Source of the DNA: Thermoplasmata archaeon
Lineage (GTDB): Archaea > Thermoplasmatota > Thermoplasmata > Lutacidiplasmatales > UBA184
DNA: 64,000 nucleotides
Direction: 5' to 3'
Assembly (NCBI GenBank): GCA_035622275.1
Contig: DASPVQ010000005.1
Location: 1 to 64,000 of the forward strand
Made by a program: the position numbers and the translations under genes. How positions within the stretch are numbered: the stretch's first letter is position 1; each line of letters starts with the position of its first letter. The notes below the pieces were generated by a model, which worked only from the letters and a program-made list of their open reading frames with translations, did no database searches and was not told the origin of the DNA. Below are positions 17,945 through 26,242 of the stretch, piece after piece.

Positions 17945-18760
17945 ATGTCGCTGATCCAGGTCGAGCATGTCGACAAGTCGTTCGCGGGCCGCCACGGCTC
18001 GATCAGCATCATGCAGGACATCTCCTTCGACGTCAAGGACTCCGACTTCCTCGCGATCGTCGGCCCGTCGGGGTGCGGTAAGTCGACGCTGCTGCGGCTG
18101 ATCCAGGGGCTCGACCGGCCCAGCGCCGGCCGGATCCTGTTCCGCGACGCGCCGGTGACCTCGGTCTGCTCGAAGATGGCGATGGTGTTCCAGAGCTTCG
18201 CCCTGTTCCCCTGGCTGACGGTCGCGCAGAACGTCGGCTTCGGTCTCGAGGCCCTTGGCTGGGCGCCCGATCGGATCCACAACCAGGTGGAGCGATACAT
18301 CTCGGTCACCGGCCTCGACGGCTTCCAGGAGGCCTACCCACGCGAGCTGTCCGGCGGGATGCGCCAGCGCGTCGGCCTCGCGCGCGCGCTCGCCGTGGAG
18401 CCGGCGGTGCTGCTCATGGACGAGCCGTTCAGCGCGCTCGATCCGCTGACCGCGGAGGGCCTCCGCGAAGAGGTGCTGCAGCTCTGGCGCGACCCCGAGC
18501 TGCCGCCCGAGGCCGTCCTGCTCGTCAGCCACAACATCGAGGAAGCGATCCAGCTCGCCGACCGCATCCTCGTGCTCTCGCGCCGTCCCGCGCACCTGCT
18601 CGCCCAGGTGCCGGTCGATCTGCCCCGACCGCGCGACCGAAAGAGCAGCGCGTTCTACGAGCTCACGGACCGCGTCTACTCCCTGATCACCGAGGGCGGC
18701 GCCGCGTCACCGGCCGCCAGTGCATCGCAGAGCGACGCCGCCGCGCGACAAGCCTTATAG
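17945..18760 (+). CDS. ABC transporter ATP-binding protein, NitT/TauT family
   Basis: This 271-residue ABC ATPase drives the adjacent duplicated permease. Walker A GPSGCGKST is at 40-48, the Q-loop is VFQSFALFPWLT, the signature is LSGGMRQR, Walker B is VLLMDEPFSALD and the H-loop is VSHNIEEA. Similarity is to TauB/SsuB/NrtD ATPases (COG1116) for sulfonate, nitrate or other anions. The long open frame upstream is antisense-free but overlaps the permease in another frame, so ATG 17945 is chosen. No substrate-binding protein gene is adjacent. Confidence 0.9.
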   Translation: MSLIQVEHVDKSFAGRHGSISIMQDISFDVKDSDFLAIVGPSGCGKSTLLRLIQGLDRPSAGRILFRDAPVTSVCSKMAMVFQSFALFPWLTVAQNVGFGLEALGWAPDRIHNQVERYISVTGLDGFQEAYPRELSGGMRQRVGLARALAVEPAVLLMDEPFSALDPLTAEGLREEVLQLWRDPELPPEAVLLVSHNIEEAIQLADRILVLSRRPAHLLAQVPVDLPRPRDRKSSAFYELTDRVYSLITEGGAASPAASASQSDAAARQAL

Positions 18761-18797
18761 GAGGTCTCCCGGTAGGTGGAATCCTCCGGATTCGGAC

Positions 18798-19418
18798 GTG
18801 CCGACCACCTATCCCAAGTGTAGCCCGACCGAGATGCAGGGCCTCTTGGTGCTGCTCAGCGGCCACAAGGGCTCCGAGGACGTCGCGCTGCTCGCGGACG
18901 ACCTCGACCTGGAGATCGACGAGATCCTGCCGGCCCTCGACTTCGCGAGCGTGCTGGGCCTCGTCCGCGTCAAGGACGGGCGGGCGACCTTCACCGAGCT
19001 CGGCCAGCGCTACCTGGGCGACTCGATCCGCGAGCGCAAGTCCCTCCTGCGCGAGCAGCTGAAGAGGACGACGCTCTTCCGCACGCTGCTGCGCGCGCTC
19101 GAGAGCGCGCCGGACCACCGGCTCACCGACGAGCAGTTGACGCAGCTCGTCTCGGTCACCTCCGCCACCGCGGACGAGGCGGTCCAGAACATCGTGAACT
19201 GGGGTCGCTACACCGGCCTCGTGCGCTACGATCCCGAGGAGCACGTGCTGATCGCGGTCCGCGCCCCGCCGTCCGCGCCCAAGCCGCCGGCGGGCAGCCG
19301 CCCGCCCCCCTCCGCCGCCACGCCGCCCCCGGGCGGGCCGGCCGGCGGCCGCAAGCCGCCGACGCGCGGCCCGGGCCAGGAGCCCGAGAGCCCGCCCCTC
19401 GCCACGGTCGTGGCCTAG
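18798..19418 (+). CDS. AAA-associated (AAA_assoc_C) regulatory protein of the ABC transporter
   Basis: This 206-residue protein starts at GTG 18798, just before the conserved PTTYPKCSPTEMQGLLVLL. It resembles the AAA-associated C-terminal domain (COG4754/PF09821) that in many bacteria is fused to nitrate/sulfonate ABC ATPases. Here it is a separate gene 37 bp after the ATPase. The predicted structure is a pair of winged-helix-like units (about 1-130). The last 50 residues are Pro/Gly-rich and likely disordered. CTTATAG at 18754-18760 could provide an internal promoter. A role in regulating or coupling the ATPase is inference. Confidence 0.78.
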   Translation: MPTTYPKCSPTEMQGLLVLLSGHKGSEDVALLADDLDLEIDEILPALDFASVLGLVRVKDGRATFTELGQRYLGDSIRERKSLLREQLKRTTLFRTLLRALESAPDHRLTDEQLTQLVSVTSATADEAVQNIVNWGRYTGLVRYDPEEHVLIAVRAPPSAPKPPAGSRPPPSAATPPPGGPAGGRKPPTRGPGQEPESPPLATVVA

Positions 19419-19483
19419 CCCGCACGATCTTCGCGCGCTCCGGCGCGCCGGACGCTTCGCGCCGGCCGATCGTTTTCCAAAGC

Positions 19484-19490
19484 GCTTAAG
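19484..19490 (+). promoter_or_regulatory. TATA box for tRNA-Ala
   Basis: GCTTAAG, embedded in AAAGCGCTTAAGG, lies about 28 nt upstream of the tRNA-Ala 5' end, the expected archaeal promoter position. Confidence 0.55.
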
Positions 19491-19515
19491 GCGGGGCTCG
19501 ACTCCCCGCCCGCGC

Positions 19516-19587
19516 GGGCACGTAGATCAGCGGAAGATCGCTGCTTTCGCAAAGCAGAGGTCGGGGGTTCAAATCCCCCCGTGTCCA
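19516..19587 (+). tRNA. tRNA-Ala (anticodon CGC)
   Basis: A complete cloverleaf: the acceptor GGGCACG pairs with CGTGTCC, including the G3-U70 identity pair of alanine tRNAs, with discriminator A. The anticodon stem CTGCT/AGCAG holds loop TTCGCAA, anticodon CGC. The T arm is GGGGG-TTCAAAT-CCCCC. There is no intron and no encoded CCA. A TATA box precedes it. Confidence 0.96.
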
Positions 19588-19707
19588 TCCTGGGTGGTCC
19601 CGCGACGACCGGATCGAGGGCGGCGGATCCACCTCCACCGAGGTCAGCGCGGCGGATTGCGCGCCCCGGCCGCTCGCCCGTGGCTCGCGGTCCGGGCGGC
19701 GCGCGGC

Positions 19708-20298
19708 TCACGGGTCCGGGCGCGGCCGGTCATCCTTCCAAGAATATCCACAGAGCGCGAGGACGTCCCCATGCCCGCGCGCGATCTGGCTCCGAGCGAG
19801 CGAGGGGGTGGGATGGAACACCAACTCACGCCAAGCGGGCGGGCGACCGAGTTCGCTTTCCGGCAGGTCCAGTCGAAAAACGAAATCGATGTCCCAGTGC
19901 AGACCCGACTCCGGATCGATCATGGAAGGATAGGTCTCGGAGAGGACATCCGGACCGCGCAGCCGATGTGGCGGGAGCCCTAGTTGCTCGAGCGCGACTC
20001 GCTCCGCGCCATCCTTCGGTGACTCCCACTCGAGCAGGTGGGACGCGGGCAAGATCCACCGGTCGTCCATCGCCGCGATGTGTTCCGGCTCCAGGCTCGC
20101 CATGGACTCCCACGGAGCTCGAGGGTCCGGACGACCGAGAAGCACTCGCTCGGGCTCGCCCGGCGGAGTGGCGATGAGGAATACGGACAGGCAGATGCCT
20201 CCCTCGGGAACGGCCCAGAAGTGCCGTCCCCGAATGTTCCTCTCGGAAGGTCGATAGCGCGCAAATCGAGCTCTTGCGCCGGGCGCGGCGTTCACCAT
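19708..20298 (-). CDS. Nudix-like protein with a degenerate Nudix box
   Basis: This 196-residue protein shows a Nudix-type outline. A beta-rich N-terminal part (GICLSVFLIATP) leads to WILPASHLLEWESPKDGAERVALEQLGLPPHRL, which sits where the Nudix box (GX5EX7REUXEEXGU) should be. The first Gly and most of the REUXEE glutamates are missing or displaced, so pyrophosphohydrolase activity is doubtful. The C-terminal WDIDFVFRLDLPESEL resembles the strand that follows the box. The start lies below a TTAAC box near 20322 on the minus strand. Assignment is tentative. Confidence 0.6.
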   Translation of the reverse strand: MVNAAPGARARFARYRPSERNIRGRHFWAVPEGGICLSVFLIATPPGEPERVLLGRPDPRAPWESMASLEPEHIAAMDDRWILPASHLLEWESPKDGAERVALEQLGLPPHRLRGPDVLSETYPSMIDPESGLHWDIDFVFRLDLPESELGRPPAWRELVFHPTPSLARSQIARGHGDVLALCGYSWKDDRPRPDP

Positions 20299-20712
20299 GA
20301 CCCGCCCGAAGACCTGGGTCCGTTAACCATTAGCTCGGCGCGGAGTAGGACGCACCACCGGACGCGGTGACCGGCCGATCCGGGATCGTTCCTAACGCCC
20401 TCTTCGACCGGAGGCCGCCGGCTCACCGTGCTGGGATCGCTGACATGCGACCCCCGAGGTGGATCATCATCAGCGGTTGCCCACCACCGCTACCGGGCCC
20501 AGCATGACCGCAGCGTGGCTCATCCCGCGCGCTTCCGGTAACCCACCCCGAACTCTGATGGCAGGTTGGGTCGTACCGGCTCTTGAGAATCCCTGTCGGG
20601 GTGCGGTATGGAGCTTCCGAGAGATTCGGCCCGCAGCGGCACGGCGGTCCAGCTCGTCCTGGCGTCCGGGCTTCCCTCCTACCATCCCGTCCCTCCGGCG
20701 CCGGGCTGAAGA
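20299..20712. other. Intergenic stretch of about 400 bp, no supported gene
   Basis: It contains the minus-strand promoter of the Nudix-like gene near 20322. Several short plus-strand frames occur, the clearest being a 33-codon frame at 20608-20709 that shares the reading frame of the next gene and ends in TGA four bases before its GTG. None resembles a known protein. Confidence 0.4.
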
Positions 20713-21345
20713 GTGGGCTTCCTGGCCCTTCCGTTCGGAGGGCCCGCCCTGTTCTTCCTCTACGTGGGCATCGCTGGTTTCCTGCACCGGTGCGTAGTGG
20801 TGGGCGCCCTGCTCACCGGGTTCAGCGGCCTACTGCTCGTGGGCACCGCGCTGCTTCTGCTCATTGGCTGGGTGCCTCGGCGGCCCGCCTATCCGACGCG
20901 GCTAACGGCGGATGCTCCCGGCCTGGGGATCGAATGCTCGTCCGGTCTCGTCCGTGTCGTGGATTGGCGAGGAGCCCGCGCGACGGTCTACCTCATCGAC
21001 GCCGGAGGCTCCTTGCCTTCGGTGCTCGGTTTGGCCGGCATCCGGCCGGACGTACTGCTCTACGCGTTCCCCCTCCTCGGCCCCGTGCCCCTCAGCGGGG
21101 ACGAGGCCGGTCACGTCACCGCTGCCGGACAGCGAGCGGGGCTGGACGCGGTCACCCGCCCCCTCGGCGATCTACGGGAGATCCCTGCCAGCGCTCGAGA
21201 GGGGCTGCCGGACACGGCCCGGGTGACGATCCTGAGGCGCCCACGGCTCCTCGAGCGCCTCTGGACCTCGGCGCGGAACCGAGGAAGTAGCGGGAGCGCG
21301 GCGCAATCGCGGATGGCTCCGCGACGCGCCGGCGCGAGCACCGGT
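20713..21345 (+). CDS. Predicted membrane protein of unknown function, 3' end uncertain
   Basis: GTG 20713 opens a frame whose first 55 residues form two hydrophobic helices (ALFFLYVGIAGFL, GLLLVGTALLLLIGW). A soluble part of about 150 residues follows, with beta-strand character (GLVRVVDWRGARATVYLIDAGG). I do not recognise a family. The frame stays open to 22152, but from about 21346 it runs antisense to the OsmC gene, so the true stop is probably lost through a frameshift or the gene is decayed. An in-frame TGA at 20707 separates it from a short upstream frame. Confidence 0.4.
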
Positions 21346-21870
21346 CTACTCGGGAACGCTACCGTCCTCGGAACGGATCTCCGGCACGCATCGGATCGGG
21401 AAGTTCAGCGAGCTCGCGATGAAGCACTTCTCGTGCGCCGCCGCGTGGAGTCGCCGCGCGGTCTCGAGCGACCCCTCCCGCACGGTGACCTCGGGCCGCA
21501 GGGTCGCCTGCGTGAACCGGCCGCCGCCGTCCGGGTCGAGTTCGAGCGTCGCCTCGGCGTGGTCAACGTAGCCGCTCACCACGACGCCCGAGGTCGAGCA
21601 AAGGTGCAGGTACCAGAGCATGTGGCAGGAGGCGATGGCCGCCACCAACAGGTCGTCCGGATTCAGCCGGGAGGGATCGCTGCGGGGGCTGAGTCCCGAC
21701 GTGAGCCGCAGGGTAGGTCGGCCCTCGACCTCGGCGGTGTGGTCGCGGGAATAGCCGGCGTATTCCCGGGTGCCGTGCCCGAGGTCACCGGTCCATCGGA
21801 TCGTGACGCGATAGTCGTGGGTTCGCCGCGCCCGGGTGGACTCGGTCGCGCGGACCTCGGCGGGGCTCAC
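21346..21870 (-). CDS. OsmC family peroxidase-like protein
   Basis: This 174-residue OsmC/Ohr-fold protein reduces organic hydroperoxides or related electrophiles with a cysteine pair. The reactive cysteines are Cys82 (AIASCHMLWY) and Cys149 (HEKCFIASSLNFPI), both in the usual family contexts. NPDDLLVAAIASCHM is the canonical OsmC helix. GTG 21870 is chosen because it overlaps the upstream gene's stop in a GTGA arrangement, showing translational coupling. The longer open frame is a shadow. It sits within a group of redox-repair genes. Confidence 0.88.
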   Translation of the reverse strand: MSPAEVRATESTRARRTHDYRVTIRWTGDLGHGTREYAGYSRDHTAEVEGRPTLRLTSGLSPRSDPSRLNPDDLLVAAIASCHMLWYLHLCSTSGVVVSGYVDHAEATLELDPDGGGRFTQATLRPEVTVREGSLETARRLHAAAHEKCFIASSLNFPIRCVPEIRSEDGSVPE

Positions 21871-22220
21871 GCTCGCTCCGTTCCAGCGCCGGGCGCCTCC
21901 GACGCCTCGGCCTCGCGTCGGAGCCGGGGAAGATTGGCCGACCAGTCGCGCGGAGGCGCGACGCCCGCCTCGCGGATCTCGGAGAGCAATCGGCGGACCA
22001 TCCCGTCGGTCCATAGGCCGCGGACGTCCTCGCCGTCCCCGGCATCGCCCGGGGACGGCTCCCACACGTACACGGGATCCGGGATCTCGCCCTCCCCACG
22101 GATCGGAACCATGGAGCCGTGCGGGCGGATGCAGATGTGGACGCCGGGGTGACCGTCCCGGAAGATGCACCGGGCGTTCTCCGAGCGGAACTCGCACTGG
22201 CTCGCCGGACCCGCTGGCAC
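21867..22220 (-). CDS. Small Cys/His-containing hypothetical protein coupled to osmC
   Basis: A 117-residue protein of unknown function. The N-terminal segment [27 protein letters not shown] has three Cys and three His in a compact arrangement that could bind a metal. The rest is acidic and helical ([14 protein letters not shown]). Its stop overlaps the GTG of osmC by 4 bases, so the two are an operon. A GCATATATCGGC box upstream on the minus strand near 22251-22262 is the likely promoter. I do not recognise the family. Confidence 0.65.
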   Translation of the reverse strand: MPAGPASQCEFRSENARCIFRDGHPGVHICIRPHGSMVPIRGEGEIPDPVYVWEPSPGDAGDGEDVRGLWTDGMVRRLLSEIREAGVAPPRDWSANLPRLRREAEASEAPGAGTERA

Positions 22221-22301
22221 GTCCCGCGCCTCCCGCGTCCCGAGGCGAGCGCCGATATATGCCTCCGGTCATGTCATAACGACCCGAACGCTCGCTCCGG
22301 T

Positions 22302-22694
22302 ATGCCCAGCGAGCCCGCGCCCGCCCTACGCCCGCTGACCCCGGCCGAGGCCCGGGTCATCCTGCACGCCGGCACCGAACCTCCGTTCTCGGGCGAGTAC
22401 GAGCACGACCACCGTCGCGGCACGTACGTCTGCCGACAGTGCGGCGCTCCGCTCTACCGGTCCGACGACAAGTTCGATTCGGGCTGCGGCTGGCCGAGCT
22501 TTGACCAGGAGATCCCCGGGGCGGTCGAGCGACGGCCCGACCGCGACGGCGAGCGGGTCGAGATCCGCTGCCATCGCTGCGGCGGCCACCTCGGCCACGT
22601 GTTCGAGGGCGAGCGGTTCACACCGAAGAACACGCGCCACTGTGTGAACTCGATCTCGCTCCTCTTCGTCCCCGCCGCGGTCGGTTCCCCGTAG
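22302..22694 (+). CDS. msrB: Peptide methionine (R)-S-oxide reductase
   Basis: This 130-residue MsrB repairs the R epimer of methionine sulfoxide. The structural zinc site is Cys44/Cys47 (CRQC) and Cys90/Cys93 (CHRC). Cys114 in RHCVNSISL is the catalytic cysteine, and Cys62 in SGCGWPSF may resolve it. ATG 22302 gives the normal N-terminus; an in-frame extension upstream overlaps the promoter of the divergent gene. Together with msrA (24559), osmC and the CDGSH gene it forms an oxidative-damage repair neighbourhood. Confidence 0.93.
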   Translation: MPSEPAPALRPLTPAEARVILHAGTEPPFSGEYEHDHRRGTYVCRQCGAPLYRSDDKFDSGCGWPSFDQEIPGAVERRPDRDGERVEIRCHRCGGHLGHVFEGERFTPKNTRHCVNSISLLFVPAAVGSP

Positions 22695-22758
22695 CCCGCG
22701 GGTGGCCGCCGCTTCAGCAGAACGTTATGCGCGGGCAGCGACGTGGGGGCCACGCCCC

Positions 22759-22935
22759 ATGGTGAAGGTCGTCGTCCAGTCGATCGAGAACGGTCCGAAC
22801 CTCGTGCTCGTCGACGGCAAGGCACAGGTCGCGCTGTGCCGGTGCGGCCACTCCGAGCACAAGCCGTTGTGCGATGGGTCGCACCGCCGGGTCAGCTTCC
22901 GCGCGGCCGCCGCCCAGACCGTGATCCTCGAGTAG
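22759..22935 (+). CDS. CDGSH-type iron-sulfur protein
   Basis: A 58-residue protein consisting of a single zf-CDGSH domain. The 2Fe-2S ligands are Cys27, Cys29, Cys38 and His42 in CRCGHSEHKPLCDGSH, the three-Cys-one-His set of mitoNEET-like proteins. It probably works as a small electron or Fe-S carrier. ATG 22759 is chosen over the longer frame because the family starts close to this point. It ends 44 bp inside the convergent methyltransferase frame. Confidence 0.88.
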   Translation: MVKVVVQSIENGPNLVLVDGKAQVALCRCGHSEHKPLCDGSHRRVSFRAAAAQTVILE

Positions 22936-23707
22936 CGACGCGGACCGACTCCCCGCCCGGCCCGGGCGCGAGCACGCCGACGAGCAGCCCTCGGTCGCGC
23001 GTGAACCCGTGGGCGAGATATCGGCCGCGAAGACCGGCGCGCCGGAACGACCGCAGGTACTCCGGGACGGAGTACAGGGCGAGGTCGTGGTGCTCCACCC
23101 AGTAGCGGACGCCCTGCGGGGTCCCGATGAGATGGTGCATGTCCATGATCGCGCGGTCGCCCCTCCGCTCCGAGAGATTCATCCGGGCGATCGGTTGGTC
23201 CGTCGAGCCCAGGAGCTGCGCGTGCACGGTGCCCGCCCGATAGCGGTTGGGACGGACGAACGGCTCGACGATCGCGACACCGCCCGGGCGAAGGTGCCGC
23301 GCGAAGTTGCGCAGGGTCCTCTCGAGCTCCCGCGGGCTGCGCACGTAGCCGATGGCCGAGAACAGGCAGGTGATGACGTCGAAGCGCCGACCGAGATCGA
23401 ACCGGTCCATCGGCGCCTGAGTGAACCGGAGGTCGGGTAGCTTGGCCCGCGCGACGCGGAGCATGCGCTCGTCGCGATCGACACCCTGGGTCCGGAAGTG
23501 GCGCGCGAGGTGGGCCAGGTGGCTTCCCGTACCGCAGCCGACGTCGAGGAGCGTCCGGGCGCCTGGCGGCCCGAAGCGTCGGACGAGGGCGCGCAGCCGC
23601 TGCGACTCGGACCGGTAGTCCTTCCAGGCGTAGATCGAGTCGTAGAGGCGCGCGGAGAACGTGTACGCCGCGGCCGGTGCCGAGGAGCCGCGTCGCGGAC
23701 CGGCCAT
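22892..23707 (-). CDS. Class I SAM-dependent methyltransferase (paralogue of the gene at 3207)
   Basis: This 271-residue methyltransferase has motif I LLDVGCGTGSHLAHL near residue 57, VDRDERML for the ribose contact, FDVITCLFSAIGYVRSP and LRPGGVAIVEPFV. These blocks match the gene at 3207-4085 almost position by position. The substrate is unknown. The C-terminal 20 residues (GESVRVATRGSRSGRRPRGS) are antisense to the CDGSH gene and probably not part of the fold. The N-terminal YTFSARLYDSIYAWKDYRSE matches the family start. Confidence 0.83.
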   Translation of the reverse strand: MAGPRRGSSAPAAAYTFSARLYDSIYAWKDYRSESQRLRALVRRFGPPGARTLLDVGCGTGSHLAHLARHFRTQGVDRDERMLRVARAKLPDLRFTQAPMDRFDLGRRFDVITCLFSAIGYVRSPRELERTLRNFARHLRPGGVAIVEPFVRPNRYRAGTVHAQLLGSTDQPIARMNLSERRGDRAIMDMHHLIGTPQGVRYWVEHHDLALYSVPEYLRSFRRAGLRGRYLAHGFTRDRGLLVGVLAPGPGGESVRVATRGSRSGRRPRGS

Positions 23708-23756
23708 CGCGTCGGGCTAGCGGCCGCGCATTATCAACGAGACTCCGGCGCTCGGC

Positions 23757-24440
23757 TCACTCGCGCGGCCGACGGCGGCGGCGCCGCGGATCGTCCGGAC
23801 CCCCGCGGTCCGGCCCCCCGCGGGCCGCCGGCCCCCGATCCCCTCCGAACCGGGGCCGTCCCCGAGAGAAGCCGCCCGGACGCCGTCCGTAGCGGGGCGG
23901 TCCTCGGGGCGGATATCGGCCTCGCCCCTCGGAACGTGGCCCATCGCGACGCGGCGGCAAGGTGAAGCGATTCCCGCAGGCGGCGCACTCGCCGACCAGG
24001 TTGCCCTCCTCGTCGGTGGAGAAACTGAGCGGCGAGCCGCACTGACGACAGGGCCGGCCCGGTGGCGGGCGGGCGGGGCCGGACCGAGGCTCGAATCGGG
24101 GCCGATATCGCTCGGGGCCGCGTTCCGCTCGCTCGCCGGCGGCCGCGTCGTCGCGAACGAAGCGGGCCACGCTCTCGCACTCCGAGCAGTGCAGCTCGAG
24201 CGAACCGTCCTCCTGCGGCTCGATCACGAGGGCCGAGCCGCACTCCGAGCACTCGAGGCCGGCGACTCGTGGCGCCTCCGCGGGCGCCGGGCTCCCCGTC
24301 GGCGGACCGGGCGTACCGGCGGCCACCGCCCCCTCGACGATCGTCGAGACTCGATGGCACGACGGGCAGGTACCGGTGAGCAGCCGGGCCTCGTGCGACT
24401 CGAACTCCACCTCAGCGCCGCAGCCGGGACACATCCCCAT
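23757..24440 (-). CDS. Triple zinc-ribbon protein with Arg/Gly-rich tail
   Basis: This 227-residue protein has three zinc-ribbon units: CPGC...CPSC at about 4-29, CSEC...CSEC at about 64-87, and CRQC...CAAC at about 131-155. A tail of about 60 residues is dense in Arg, Gly and Pro (GGFSRGRPRFGGDRG and similar), like RGG-type RNA-binding tails. The domain order suggests a nucleic-acid-binding protein, possibly linked to RNA. That is inference, and no named family is recognised. It diverges from msrA, sharing a 118-bp intergenic region. Confidence 0.7.
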   Translation of the reverse strand: MGMCPGCGAEVEFESHEARLLTGTCPSCHRVSTIVEGAVAAGTPGPPTGSPAPAEAPRVAGLECSECGSALVIEPQEDGSLELHCSECESVARFVRDDAAAGERAERGPERYRPRFEPRSGPARPPPGRPCRQCGSPLSFSTDEEGNLVGECAACGNRFTLPPRRDGPRSEGRGRYPPRGPPRYGRRPGGFSRGRPRFGGDRGPAARGGPDRGGPDDPRRRRRRPRE

Positions 24441-24558
24441 CCGGAGCCCTCGGCCCTCGGCATCCTCGGCTCCCTAAAAGGAGGCGCCCGAGCGGCCGAT
24501 CCCCGATGGCCCCACAAGACGGTTTATGCGCCGCGCGCGTCGGCGAGCTCGAGGGAAG

Positions 24559-25113
24559 ATGGCGGCGTCGTCCGGGGAGAGCGAGATAGCCACGCTCGGC
24601 GGCGGCTGCTTCTGGTGCACCGAGGCGGTGTTCGACAACCTCAGAGGGGTGCGGCAGGTCGAGCCCGGCTACGCGGGCGGGACGACGACACACCCCTCCT
24701 ACGAGCAGGTCTGCACCGGGCGAACCGGTCATGCGGAGGTGGTCCAGCTGCGCTTCGATCCGAAGGCGATCAGCTTCCACGACCTCCTCATGATCTTCTT
24801 CACGGTGCACGATCCGACGACGCTGAACCGCCAAGGCAACGACTCCGGGACCCAGTACCGGTCGGTGATCTTCTATCATGATGAGGCGCAGCGAGCCGTA
24901 GCGGAGGCGGTGATCCGGGAGTTGGAATCCGAGAAGCTCTATCGGGGCAAGTTCGTCACGGAGTTGGCACCGTTCACCGCCTTCTATCCGGCCGAGGAGT
25001 ACCACAAGGACTACTATCGGCGCAACCCGGAGCGCGGTTACTGCCAGCTCGTCATCGCTCCGAAGGTCGCTAAGTTCCGCGCGAAGTTCTCGGATCGGCT
25101 CAAGTCGGCCTAG
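24559..25113 (+). CDS. msrA: Peptide methionine (S)-S-oxide reductase
   Basis: This 184-residue MsrA repairs the S epimer of methionine sulfoxide. The active-site motif GCFWC is at residues 16-20, with Cys17 catalytic. VEPGYAGGTTTHPSYEQVCTGRTGHAEVV and FFTVHDPTTLNRQGNDSGTQYRS are diagnostic. A further Cys near the end (GYCQLVI) may recycle it. An upstream ATG at 24526 belongs to GGTTTATGCG, which looks like the TATA box, so ATG 24559 is chosen. Its partner msrB is 1.9 kb away. Confidence 0.93.
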   Translation: MAASSGESEIATLGGGCFWCTEAVFDNLRGVRQVEPGYAGGTTTHPSYEQVCTGRTGHAEVVQLRFDPKAISFHDLLMIFFTVHDPTTLNRQGNDSGTQYRSVIFYHDEAQRAVAEAVIRELESEKLYRGKFVTELAPFTAFYPAEEYHKDYYRRNPERGYCQLVIAPKVAKFRAKFSDRLKSA

Positions 25114-25122
25114 GCGCGGCAA

Positions 25123-25701
25123 TCAGGCGATCGCGAGCAGGGCGAAGTAGGCCGCGAATCCCAGCAGGATCGCGCCCGAGACGAGCGGGACGAGCCGCGC
25201 GAGCTTCGGACGCGAGCGCGTGCCCAGGTGGATCGCGTACGGGAAGGCGATCACCCAGACGAGGACTGCCGCGAACAGCGCGGCGTACAGCACGAGCCCG
25301 CCGAGGTAGGCGAAGGCGATCCCGGCCGACAGCCACCAGACGATCTGGAACGGGTTCGACAGACCGACGCCCAGGGCCTGCGAATAGGTCCGCAGATCGG
25401 GGACCTCGCTCGGGCCGACCGGACCTCGAACTCGGAGGATGCGATAGGCGAGGAAGGCCATGACCGCGGCGCCGACGGCGTAGACGTACCGGACGACGGG
25501 GGCGATGTCGACCGCGTCGCGCAGCGCGTAGACGAGCGCGCCGAGGATCAGATCGGCGCTCATCGCCCCGAGTCCCGTGACGATCCCTCGGCGCAGGGAT
25601 CGCGCCGCCTGGGCTGCGATGAGCGCGTTCATCGGGCCGGGCGGGATCGTCAACGAGAAGCCGAGGGCCAGCCCGAAGAGGATCGCGTCGAGCAGCGGCA
25701 C
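25123..25701 (-). CDS. LysE/RhtB family exporter
   Basis: About 192 residues with six predicted membrane helices. The N-terminal signature GFSLTIPPGPMNALIAAQAARSLRRGIVTGLGA is the LysE-family motif with its conserved PPGP. Members export amino acids such as lysine, homoserine or cysteine; the substrate here is unknown. GTG 25701 precedes the first helix directly. A TTG at 25791 would add 30 non-membrane residues. The gene ends 9 bp after the convergent msrA stop. Confidence 0.82.
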   Translation of the reverse strand: MPLLDAILFGLALGFSLTIPPGPMNALIAAQAARSLRRGIVTGLGAMSADLILGALVYALRDAVDIAPVVRYVYAVGAAVMAFLAYRILRVRGPVGPSEVPDLRTYSQALGVGLSNPFQIVWWLSAGIAFAYLGGLVLYAALFAAVLVWVIAFPYAIHLGTRSRPKLARLVPLVSGAILLGFAAYFALLAIA

Positions 25702-25816
25702 CGACTCCGGCCCCCTGCTCCGAGGGCAGGCACCCGGGCACTTACGCTCGAATGGCGGCGGACGACGCGCTCGGGTCGGCGGAAGGTTCAACTGGCGGCA
25801 GCTTTACCGCTGGCCG

Positions 25817-26191
25817 ATGGCCGCCGCCTCCTGCCCGAGCTGCGGCAAGCCGGTCGCGGCGAACATGACGTTCTGCAGCGCCTGCGGAGCGCGCCTGAGC
25901 GCCCCCGGACCGGGTCCGGCGCCGGCGGCGGGCGCGAACGCGACACCGGCTCCGACGCCCGCCGTCGCCGCACCGGGCGTCGCGCACCCCGCCGGTCAGC
26001 TTCCGGGTCGCGCGTGCGGCAACTGTCGCACGCCGATGGGCCACATGGGTCAGGTGCAATTCCGAACGGTCGGCTGGGTCGGCACCACCAGCCTGATCGG
26101 CGATTACGGCCCCGGGGATGTGCTGCGCGTGTTCAGCCTGTACTATTGCCAGCGCTGCGGCAAGTTCGACCTGTACTACCCGGGGACGTAG
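25817..26191 (+). CDS. Zinc-ribbon protein with two CxxC modules
   Basis: This 124-residue protein has an N-terminal zinc ribbon (CPSC...CSAC at about 6-22), an Ala/Pro-rich linker and a second domain. The second domain has CGNC near residue 67 and CQRC near 111 around a beta-rich core (VQFRTVGWVGTTSLIG). It resembles archaeal zinc-ribbon proteins of unknown role, with a layout similar to the protein at 7574. ATG 25817 follows a GCTTTAC box. Confidence 0.68.
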   Translation: MAAASCPSCGKPVAANMTFCSACGARLSAPGPGPAPAAGANATPAPTPAVAAPGVAHPAGQLPGRACGNCRTPMGHMGQVQFRTVGWVGTTSLIGDYGPGDVLRVFSLYYCQRCGKFDLYYPGT

Positions 26192-26242
26192 GCCGTCCCG
26201 CCCGGGAGCCTATCTGCCGAGCCCGCCTAGGTACGGATCGGC

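Noticed and set aside
20608-20712. Selenocysteine at TGA 20707
   Set aside because: There is no evidence of a SECIS-like hairpin or of selenoprotein genes here. A downstream GTG start explains the frame more simply.
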